Shown one piece after another: positions 5,101-10,553 of a stretch of 11,360 nucleotides of DNA. Where the stretch lies: the NCBI GenBank assembly GCA_905236585.1, contig CAJOQZ010000060.1, positions 1-11,360 of the forward strand, given 5' to 3'. The notes under the pieces are model-generated. The model saw nothing but the letters and a program-made list of their open reading frames with translations. It was not told the origin of the DNA and did not search any database. This DNA is from an uncultured Lachnospiraceae bacterium. GTDB taxonomy: Bacteria > Bacillota > Clostridia > Lachnospirales > Lachnospiraceae. Within the stretch, counting starts at the first letter, position 1, and each line of letters starts with the position of its first letter. Position numbers and translations under genes: made by a program.

Positions 5101-5330
5101 TAATCCCAGCCCGTGTATTCGGACAGTTTCAGGTAGTATTCGTAGGCGTAGCCGGACTTGACGGCGCCCTCCTTCGCCCCCTCCTCGAAAATCTCGTTTT
5201 CATAGTATCCGACATAGACCGTCCGGGCGTGGTTGTCGTCCTTTGCCGCCGTTGCAGGCAGCAGAAGCATCGTAGCAAGGAGTCCGGCGATAAGCGGCAG
5301 AGCCGTCAGTTTTTTAGCAAAATTTCTCAT
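2118..5330 (-). CDS. Hybrid histidine kinase with two periplasmic solute-binding sensor domains (SBP-SBP-TM-HisKA-HATPase-REC-HPt)
   Basis: A 1070-residue membrane phosphorelay kinase. Signal peptide at 1-29 (basic start, LLATMLLLPATAA). Two tandem bacterial extracellular solute-binding family 3-like domains (about 36-250 and 276-490) suggest sensing of an amino acid or similar small ligand. One transmembrane helix at about 509-527. HisKA with phospho-acceptor His549 in NMSHEIRTP; HATPase with N box Asn662/Asn666, G1 DTGIGI (698-703) and G2 GTGLGL (728-733). Receiver with Asp806/Asp807, phospho-acceptor Asp850, Thr882 and Lys904. A Gly/Ala-rich linker leads to an HPt domain with His1012 (LIHSIKS). 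All relay residues are present, so phosphate likely passes to a separate response regulator not in the window. The start is the ATG at 5330, with GGAGG four bases upstream and directly before the signal peptide, rather than a TTG at 5375. Confidence 0.95.
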   Translation of the reverse strand: MRNFAKKLTALPLIAGLLATMLLLPATAAKDDNHARTVYVGYYENEIFEEGAKEGAVKSGYAYEYYLKLSEYTGWDYEYVYGDYDALYHKLLAGEIDLLAGLAKTDEREGLIGYPKSPMGNEGYYLVKHASDTEITENAATLSGKTTGVLKSAIETLLRSYYEANHVTGDIVVFEDYAALFSAFDAGEIDILAAEGNGAADRADAQVVTSFGKSDYYLCVSIGRDDLLAQLNEAQAAIEADAPDYISFLRNKYYSASLHSRTMTAEEKEWAAAHDVLTVGYLNNYLPYSATTADGKVNGIVKDLVPAIFDELNITDTKITYVGYDNYEKMVGDIVADEIDVAFPIGGGLYYSEENGIYQSAAVVSATTDIAYAGSYNDDVTSHFAVNENNKMQYYYIITNFPDAKITLFPSIDDCLDAVLKGKTTATTLNGLRANNILKNSRYKGLYLTQLSKMDERAFGVKIGDEGLLRLMNRGITLLGSDYAQNMAYRYSEQLYEYTSADFIREHAYQLMAGVLALVAFFVILIIRDMKRSRYASRMKSDFLSNMSHEIRTPITAILGMNELIRRESDNADILKYSDNISKAGDNLLDIINNVLDLSKIESGNMEVVKKEYLLFDMLLELCVMSEYRADAKGLIFDMEIDAALPNRLYGDVGKVRQATLNLLTNAIKYTEEGRVKLTVALVEQTADAAAIEIRIADTGIGIKQEDMDRLFREFDRLDLEKTKNIEGTGLGLAITRHMLDLMGSRLDVESTYGEGSVFSFVIRQEVRGDEPVGDFEKRRRTNELLIEQKKNISFTAKDARVLIVDDTPMNIQVISGLMKRTGMQIDAANSGAECLEKFASGHYDLVFLDQRMPGMDGVETLMQIKKNFPKAYKETPIISLTANVLAGTKEEMLKAGFTDYLSKPVDAVSLDKVILTYLAKEKVEVGGIVPEAGSASGAASGGGFGRELSSLPAALKDVGGLNLKAGLTYCGEAEDYLDALTVFAASVEERAAQLTTLAENADMPGYALLIHSIKSISFSIGADELSHFAKRLEKAADDGDAEVIKAETPAFTAIYKRLKTELDKALEEE

Positions 5331-5377
5331 ACTGCCTCCAAAGCGCCGCGTCGGGGCGCGGGTATCGGTTTCCAATA

Positions 5378-5406
5378 ATTATACCGAATGGGGGCGGATT
5401 TGTCAT
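5378..5406 (-). promoter_or_regulatory. Promoter of the solute-binding hybrid kinase
   Basis: On the minus strand ATGACA (5406-5401) and perfect TATAAT (5383-5378) are 17 bases apart, about 48 bases before the ATG at 5330. It overlaps the first codons of the open frame of the DUF285 remnant, showing that the remnant's 5' end has been replaced by regulatory sequence. Confidence 0.7.
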
Positions 5407-5907
5407 CATTCTTATATGGGCGAGTACGGAAATCAACTTTTGTTCCCAAGGCAAGTTTTTGGCAGCAGGACAAAGCGCTTACCGTCAACATCGAGGAGGG
5501 GGCATTTTACTTTGATGATGTTCAGCCAGTATCAACGGCATTCTGGTTCTATGGGTTTGAAAATCTTTCAGATATCAATATCGAAAGGTTAGACACCTCA
5601 TCTGTTACAAACATGGGCAGCAGACGTTTCGTCAAGCAATGCCGCTACGGAGGAACCAAAATCCGGGGAGGACGGCGCAGTCGAAAAGCAGACGCCGGAG
5701 AACGGACAGGCATCAAAGGAGATATCTGCTGACGAAAGTTTGGACGGAAAGAGCGATGCGGATAAGCCGGACGAAAGTGCCGGAGCCGAAAAAGAGGATT
5801 CGCCCCAAAACGATGCAACGAAGGCAGATGCAGAGGATCTTCCTACAGACAGCAAGACCGGCTCCGATTCGGGAAAGGGCGCTTCGAACAAACAGGAGAC
5901 TGAATAA
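5388..5907 (+). pseudogene. Remnant of a BspA-type (DUF285) surface protein, truncated and frameshifted
   Basis: The frame from 5388 reads into VSTAFWFYGFENLSDI and LDTSSVTNM (5532-5615), the typical first repeat of DUF285/BspA-like leucine-rich surface proteins. Such proteins are normally several hundred residues with a signal peptide and many repeats. Here the signal peptide is missing and only one repeat is seen. After about 5615 this frame turns into arginine-rich nonsense and stops at 5732, whereas the frame shifted by one base is open from 5593 to a TAA at 5907. It codes a Glu/Asp/Ser/Lys-rich, low-complexity tail without hydrophobic residues, as expected for a linker or C-terminal tail of a secreted protein. 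A single indel near 5593-5614 would join the two. It sits between two divergent kinases and ends just before a terminator. No ribosome site or promoter for it is visible. Confidence 0.6.
5439..5458 (+). repeat. 20-bp dispersed repeat, copy B (partner at 856-875)
   Basis: TTTGTTCCCAAGGCAAGTTT, 19 of 20 bases identical to the minus-strand sequence at 875-856. It lies in the 5' part of the DUF285 remnant and codes FVPKASF. Confidence 0.6.
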
Positions 5908-5939
5908 AAATTGGTTCCCTTCATGGCGGCAAGAGATTA

Positions 5940-5967
5940 TTGCACATCCCCGATTTTCGTGTATAAT
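5940..5967 (+). promoter_or_regulatory. Predicted promoter of the multi-pass hybrid kinase, embedded in a terminator hairpin
   Basis: TTGCAC (5940-5945) and perfect TATAAT (5962-5967) are 16 bases apart. The start near 5974 lies inside the right arm of the terminator at 5947-5991, so transcripts from this promoter would lack the left arm and escape termination, while transcripts arriving from upstream would be stopped. Confidence 0.55.
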
Positions 5968-5991
5968 GAATATACGAAGTCGGGGCTTTTT
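5947..5991 (+). terminator. Terminator after the DUF285 remnant
   Basis: CCCCGA plus TTTCGT and GTATA (5948-5965) pair with TATACGAAGTCGGGG (5971-5985) with a small bulge, closed by a short loop and followed by five T residues (5987-5991). Stem length and T-run are canonical. The hairpin's left arm and loop also contain the -10 box of the next gene. Confidence 0.75.
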
Positions 5992-6030
5992 CATACCGAT
6001 TTTTTATCAAAGGGGAACAGGGGAAACTAT

Positions 6031-8595
6031 ATGCATCGCAGAGATGATGTTCTGCTGATAGCGGCGGTTCTATCGCTTATTCTGACAATATTTTTTGCGC
6101 TGACCGGGAATCAGTTCGCATTTGAACTGAGCAATCCCGCTACGCTTTTTTTAATCTTCCTTTTGACCGCATCCCTTATCGGGCGGCTCGGTCCGTACCG
6201 GTATTCGGCGGTCTTTATCGCGGCAGGGATGCTTTGCCTGTCTTTCGGCGAGTTCTTGCATTTTTACAGCCACTACATATTGCGAAGCGAGCCGTACAAC
6301 GACTTTATCAGATTCGTCTTTTTGCTGCCGGCCGTCGGATTCGCGGTCAACGAAACGCTCTATTTTGCGCAGAAGTTAAGGAACCGCAAGCGCGACTATT
6401 CCGCGCTCCTTGTAAACTCATTCTGCATTGCCGCCATAGGACTCATCTTTATCTACAAAATCTTCATTACGCTGGTTGAACGTCCGGGCAATCTGATGGA
6501 TAATTTTTATCTGATATTTATTTTCCTTGCCTTCTATGTTTGCGTCATGTGTCTGCAGACATTTTACCTGATCGAATGGGAAATGATCTGGCGGAGTACG
6601 AATATTCTTACGGCAGCGATCCTGTTTTATGAAGTGACGGACATCTGGTATGTATTTACCGAAGCGGTCGGGCGGGTGCCGGACAACAATGTCATTGATT
6701 TGGCGTATTCGTTTTGGATGCTGCTGATGCCGGTCGGAATCATGGCGCAGCTGAAAAACAATTACGTTTTCCCGCTGCGCAAGCGGGAGTATTCCGCGCA
6801 TGCGGCAAAAATGCGGCTTTTGGTGACGGTTTTCGGGATTCTTGCCGCTATTGCCCTCGGAGGCATACAGTTCCTTTCAAATATGGAGATGTTCTACATC
6901 GTCCTTGCGTTGATGGCGTATTTGATCATGTGCTATCTGCTCAACAGCGGGGAACTCGACGAGATCCGTTATTCCCAGGCAGCGGCGGAGGAAGCCTCCA
7001 AAGCGAAGAGCGACTTCCTTGCGAACATGTCGCATGAGATCCGCACGCCGATCAACTCGATACTGGGCATGGATGAGATGATCCTGCGGGAGACGAATGA
7101 CCCGATGCTCCGCAGTTACGCCATCAACATCCAAAAGTCCGGCACGGCGCTTTTGGATCTGATCAATGACGTGCTGGATTTTTCGAAAATCGAAGCGGGG
7201 AAAACGGAACTTGTGCCGGATGAGTACAACCCGGCGATGCTTGTGTCGGACTTGTATGTGATGCTCCGCTCCCGCGCAGTGGAAAAGGGGCTGGAATTTG
7301 TTGTGGAGATGGATTCTAAAATGCCGCAGGTGTTATACGGGGATTACGCCCGCATCCGGCAGGTCATCCTCAACCTTCTGACGAATGCCGTTAAATACAC
7401 GAAAAGCGGGGAAGTAAAACTTACGGTTGCACATGAAAAAAGAGAAGACGACGAGATCGACTTTTTTGTTTCCGTTGCGGATACCGGCATCGGCATCAAA
7501 AAAGAAGACATTGAAAAACTCTTCGACCCGTTTGAACGGATCGAGGAAAAACGCAACCGCTCGATCGAGGGAACGGGGCTGGGCTTAAATATCGTGTGGC
7601 GGCTTTTGGAGTTGATGGACAGCCGCCTTAACATCGAAAGCGAATACGGACGCGGAAGCACGTTCTCCTTTACGATCCGGCAGAAGGTCATCGACTGGGA
7701 AGAGACAGGCGATTTTAAGATGGTCGTCGAGGCGGCGGCAGACCGCAAGGAGCAGTACCGGGCGCTCTTTACGGCGCCGGAGGCGAGGATTCTTCTGGTC
7801 GATGATACCGACATGAATCTGTTTGTGGTAAAAGGACTCTTAAAGCGGACGCTTTTGCAGATCGATACGGCGGTAGACGGCAAGCAGGCGCTGTTCATGA
7901 CGGAAAAGGAAAATTACGACCTGCTCCTTATTGACCACCGGATGCCGGTGATGGACGGCATGGAAATGATCAAAAACCTGCGGCTCAACAAAGACAATCC
8001 GAACGCGACGAAGCCCTGCATCGTGCTTACGGCGAACGCCGTTGCGGGGGCAAGGGAAGAGTATATGAAGGCGGGCTTTGACGATTACGTAATTAAGCCG
8101 GTCAGCGGCAAGCAGTTGGAAGAAGTGCTGCTGAAATATCTGCCGCAGTGGAAAATCCATCGGAAAGACGAAAAAAAGGAAAGTCATACGCCGCCGGCAG
8201 AGGAAAGCGAAGATCCTTTGCGGATAACGGATCAGAGGCTTTTTGCGCTGGAGGAGAACGGCTACCTGAACATCCGGGAAGGCATTGCGTATGCTTCCGA
8301 CGAAAAAATGTACCTTGCGGCGCTGCTTCTTTTTGCAAAAACCATCGACCAGAAATGCGCGGACATCCGCTCGCATTTTGAAGAGGAAGACTGGGACGGC
8401 GTTCTGATCAAGGCGCACGCGTTAAAAAGTTCGGCAAGGGTAATCGGGGCGGAAAAACTTTCCGATATGTCCCGGGCGGTGGAACTGTCCTTGAAAAACG
8501 GCGATGTGGCGTATGTAAGAGAGCATGTCGATGAACTGTTGGCATATTACGGCTCATACAAGAAGAAACTGAGTGAGATCAGCGGGGAGGAATAA
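6031..8595 (+). CDS. Hybrid histidine kinase with multi-pass membrane sensor (TM-HisKA-HATPase-REC-HPt)
   Basis: An 854-residue phosphorelay kinase. The first 305 residues hold about eight hydrophobic helices (for example 8-24, 35-52, 58-76, 127-148, 158-180, 222-240, 262-281, 286-304); I do not recognise a named sensor family. HisKA has His335 in NMSHEIRTP; HATPase has Asn448/Asn452, G1 DTGIGI (484-489) and G2 GTGLGL (514-519). The receiver has Asp591/Asp592, phospho-acceptor Asp635, Thr667 and Lys689. A charged linker (707-730) leads to an HPt with His796 in AHALKSS. The relay half is a clear paralog of the minus-strand kinase. I choose ATG 6031, with AGGGG eight bases upstream and the first helix right after it; the open frame extends to 5911 but that part overlaps the terminator. 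The stop is two bases before the PTS EIIA start, so both are probably co-transcribed. Confidence 0.94.
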   Translation: MHRRDDVLLIAAVLSLILTIFFALTGNQFAFELSNPATLFLIFLLTASLIGRLGPYRYSAVFIAAGMLCLSFGEFLHFYSHYILRSEPYNDFIRFVFLLPAVGFAVNETLYFAQKLRNRKRDYSALLVNSFCIAAIGLIFIYKIFITLVERPGNLMDNFYLIFIFLAFYVCVMCLQTFYLIEWEMIWRSTNILTAAILFYEVTDIWYVFTEAVGRVPDNNVIDLAYSFWMLLMPVGIMAQLKNNYVFPLRKREYSAHAAKMRLLVTVFGILAAIALGGIQFLSNMEMFYIVLALMAYLIMCYLLNSGELDEIRYSQAAAEEASKAKSDFLANMSHEIRTPINSILGMDEMILRETNDPMLRSYAINIQKSGTALLDLINDVLDFSKIEAGKTELVPDEYNPAMLVSDLYVMLRSRAVEKGLEFVVEMDSKMPQVLYGDYARIRQVILNLLTNAVKYTKSGEVKLTVAHEKREDDEIDFFVSVADTGIGIKKEDIEKLFDPFERIEEKRNRSIEGTGLGLNIVWRLLELMDSRLNIESEYGRGSTFSFTIRQKVIDWEETGDFKMVVEAAADRKEQYRALFTAPEARILLVDDTDMNLFVVKGLLKRTLLQIDTAVDGKQALFMTEKENYDLLLIDHRMPVMDGMEMIKNLRLNKDNPNATKPCIVLTANAVAGAREEYMKAGFDDYVIKPVSGKQLEEVLLKYLPQWKIHRKDEKKESHTPPAEESEDPLRITDQRLFALEENGYLNIREGIAYASDEKMYLAALLLFAKTIDQKCADIRSHFEEEDWDGVLIKAHALKSSARVIGAEKLSDMSRAVELSLKNGDVAYVREHVDELLAYYGSYKKKLSEISGEE

Positions 8596-8597
8596 AA

Positions 8598-8966
8598 ATG
8601 TTTGGGAAGAAAAATAATACGGCAAGCGCACCTGCGGCGGCAAAGGGGATGAATGAGGAACTGGAGATCGCCTGCTTTCAGATCATTTCCCATGCGGGAA
8701 CTGCGCGTTCGCAGTTCATTATGGCGATCGACGCGGCGGAAAAGGGTGACTTTGAAAAAGCCGAAGAGCTGATGCGCCAGGGCGCTGAAGAATACACGAT
8801 CAGCAACCGTTCGCATCATCAGATCGTGCAGATGGAGGAGACCGGCGTCCTGCGGGAGCCGCATCTTCTGCTGGTGCATTGCGAGGATCAGATGATGAGC
8901 GCCGAGGCGTTCAAAGTCATGGCGGAGAAATTTATCGCGCTGTATAAAGAGGTAAGGGGAGTTTAG
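8598..8966 (+). CDS. PTS EIIA component, lactose/cellobiose family
   Basis: A 122-residue cytosolic phosphocarrier that receives phosphate from HPr and passes it to EIIB of a beta-glucoside (cellobiose/lactose/chitobiose-type) transporter. Family features: ISHAGTARSQFIMAIDAAEKGDFEKAE (about 30-56) and the active-site motif LLLVHCEDQMM (90-100), with phospho-acceptor His94 and Asp97, which sits where the trimer's metal ligand lies in the family. The usual motif is HxQDH; here the second His is Gln98. An extra leader of about 17 Ala/Ser/Asn-rich residues precedes the conserved start, so Met18 is an alternative start. GGAGG (8586-8590) for this gene lies in the last codons of the kinase, and the ATG follows the kinase stop by two bases, implying translational coupling. 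No EIIB or EIIC is present in the window. Confidence 0.9.
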   Translation: MFGKKNNTASAPAAAKGMNEELEIACFQIISHAGTARSQFIMAIDAAEKGDFEKAEELMRQGAEEYTISNRSHHQIVQMEETGVLREPHLLLVHCEDQMMSAEAFKVMAEKFIALYKEVRGV

Positions 8967-8973
8967 AATTTTT

Positions 8974-9048
8974 GCACAAGGTTAAAAAATGCGACCGCAT
9001 TTTTTGATACAGGCATTCAAAGATATTTTTCCTAAAACTGCCTTGTGC
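8974..9048 (+). promoter_or_regulatory. Long-range inverted repeat around the terminator, possible control element
   Basis: GCACAAGG (8974-8981) and CCTTGTGC (9041-9048) are perfectly inverted and enclose the terminator at 8984-9005. A TTTT before and an AAAA after (with two unpaired bases) can lengthen the stem. It lies in the 116-base gap before the glycosidase start. It could be a paired operator or an RNA stem; I see no BglG/LicT-type antiterminator site overlapping the terminator. Confidence 0.4.
8984..9005 (+). terminator. Terminator between EIIA and the glycosidase
   Basis: AAAAAATGC (8984-8992) pairs perfectly with GCATTTTTT (8997-9005) around GACC. The A-run and T-run make it potentially bidirectional. 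It would end or attenuate the kinase-EIIA transcript before the glycosidase gene. Confidence 0.75.
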
Positions 9049-9082
9049 TCAAAATAAAATATATCAAAGGAGGAACAAATTT

Positions 9083-10549
9083 ATGGCATTTCCAAAAAAC
9101 TTTCTATGGGGCGGCGCCGTTGCGGCAAATCAGTTAGAGGGGGCGTACTTGGAAGACGGCAAGACCCTGTCCGTGCCCGACATGCTTTTGGGCGGCGATG
9201 TGAATACGCCGCGGACGTTTTTGCCGGTGACGGACCCGAACGCGTTCTACCCCAGCCACGAGGCGATTGACTTTTACCACCATTATGCGGAGGATATTGC
9301 GCTTTTCGCGGAGATGGGCTTTAAGTGTTTCCGTCTGTCGATCAACTGGTCGCGCATCTTCCCAGATGATTCCGGCAAGGCAAATGAGGCGGGGCTTGCT
9401 TTCTATGACAAGGTATTCGACGAGTGCAAAAAGCACGGCATCGAGCCGCTTGTCACGCTCTGCCACTATGAGATCCCGTGGTGGATCGTAACGAAGCATC
9501 ACGGCTTTTTGGATCGGGCGACGATCGATCTGTTTTTGCAGTATGCCGAAACCGTATTTACGCGGTACAAGGACAAGGTGAAATACTGGCTGACGTTCAA
9601 CGAGATCAACATCTGCTGCATGGGCGAAGGCGGCATCGGCAATTTATACGGACTGGGTCTAATGGAAGACGAGGACATCAACGCGACCGAGCCGATCAAA
9701 CTTTCCGATCTGAAGAGCGATCCGCAGAAGACGTTTACGGCGCTGCACCATGAGTTTATCGCATCCGCCCTTACGGTGAAAAAGGGGCACGAGATCAACC
9801 CGGACTTTATGATCGGCAACATGATCGCGCACGTGACGCTGTATCCGCTGACCCCGAATCCGGTGGATATCCTTGCGACGGCACAGCAGGACGACTTTTT
9901 GAACAACTTCTGCGGCGATGTACAGGTGCGCGGCGCGTATCCGACATTTATCATGAAGTATTTCGCAGATCATAAGATCGACACATCCTTCATCAAGGAC
10001 GGAGACGAGAAAATATTAAAGGAGGGCACGGTGGATATGTACACCTTCTCCTATTATCAGTCGAACTGCGTGACGATGGACGAGGACGCGGAGAAGACGG
10101 GCGGCAACATGACGACCGGCGCGAAGAATCCATATCTGAAGGCTTCGGACTGGGGCTGGCAGATCGATCCGGTGGGTCTGCGCTATACGCTGACGAAACT
10201 GCATGACCGCTACCCCGAAACGCCGCTTATGGTTGTGGAGAACGGCTTCGGCGCATTTGATAAAGTGGAAGAGGACGGCTCGGTCCATGACGACTACCGC
10301 ATCGCGTATTTCCGCGAACATATCAAGTGCATGGGCGAAGCGGTCGAGGACGGCATCCCGCTGATCGGCTACACGACATGGGGACCGATCGACTTGGTTT
10401 CCGCAGGTACGGGGCAGTATGCGAAGCGCTACGGCTTTATCTATGTGGACCGCCATGACGACGGCACGGGCGATTTCTCCCGCAGCAAGAAGGACAGTTT
10501 CGCATGGTACAAGAAGTGCATCGCAAGCGACGGGACGGATCTCGATTAA
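9083..10549 (+). CDS. 6-phospho-beta-glucosidase, glycoside hydrolase family 1
   Basis: A 488-residue cytosolic enzyme of normal GH1 length (BglA/AscB class) that splits phosphorylated beta-glucosides such as cellobiose-6-phosphate, imported by the PTS, into glucose-6-phosphate and an aglycone or glucose. The N-terminal signature FPKNFLWGGAVAANQLEGAY (3-22) is diagnostic. Acid/base Glu174 lies in TFNEIN and nucleophile Glu386 in VVENGFG. The loop SAGTGQYAKRYGFIYVD (440-456), with Ser440, Lys448 and Tyr450, resembles the phosphate-recognition loop of the 6-phospho enzymes rather than plain beta-glucosidases. AAGGAGG lies nine bases before the ATG. A PTS EIIA gene lies just upstream behind a terminator and a WYL regulator starts four bases downstream, fitting a beta-glucoside utilisation locus. 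The aglycone specificity cannot be read from the sequence. Confidence 0.95.
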   Translation: MAFPKNFLWGGAVAANQLEGAYLEDGKTLSVPDMLLGGDVNTPRTFLPVTDPNAFYPSHEAIDFYHHYAEDIALFAEMGFKCFRLSINWSRIFPDDSGKANEAGLAFYDKVFDECKKHGIEPLVTLCHYEIPWWIVTKHHGFLDRATIDLFLQYAETVFTRYKDKVKYWLTFNEINICCMGEGGIGNLYGLGLMEDEDINATEPIKLSDLKSDPQKTFTALHHEFIASALTVKKGHEINPDFMIGNMIAHVTLYPLTPNPVDILATAQQDDFLNNFCGDVQVRGAYPTFIMKYFADHKIDTSFIKDGDEKILKEGTVDMYTFSYYQSNCVTMDEDAEKTGGNMTTGAKNPYLKASDWGWQIDPVGLRYTLTKLHDRYPETPLMVVENGFGAFDKVEEDGSVHDDYRIAYFREHIKCMGEAVEDGIPLIGYTTWGPIDLVSAGTGQYAKRYGFIYVDRHDDGTGDFSRSKKDSFAWYKKCIASDGTDLD

Positions 10550-10553
10550 AACC

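Noticed and set aside
5331..5375. Upstream extension of the first kinase to a TTG start
   Set aside because: The TTG lies at the predicted transcription start, has no ribosome site, and would place 15 polar residues before a clean signal peptide.
5911..6030. Upstream extension of the second kinase to ATG 5911
   Set aside because: It overlaps the terminator and promoter at 5940-5991, lacks a ribosome site, and its residues show no membrane or sensor pattern; ATG 6031 has AGGGG at good spacing.
5639..6058. Plus-strand Arg-rich open frame over the DUF285 remnant tail
   Set aside because: Out of frame with the acidic tail, no homology, and it runs through the terminator.
7840..8418. Minus-strand open frame of 192 codons opposite the second kinase
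   Set aside because: Antisense to the receiver domain and linker; Phe/Arg/His-rich composition of a shadow frame.
8974..9048. BglG/LicT-type ribonucleic antiterminator site before the glycosidase
   Set aside because: The palindrome does not overlap the left arm of the terminator in the required way, and no BglG-family gene is in the window; the local regulator is a WYL protein.
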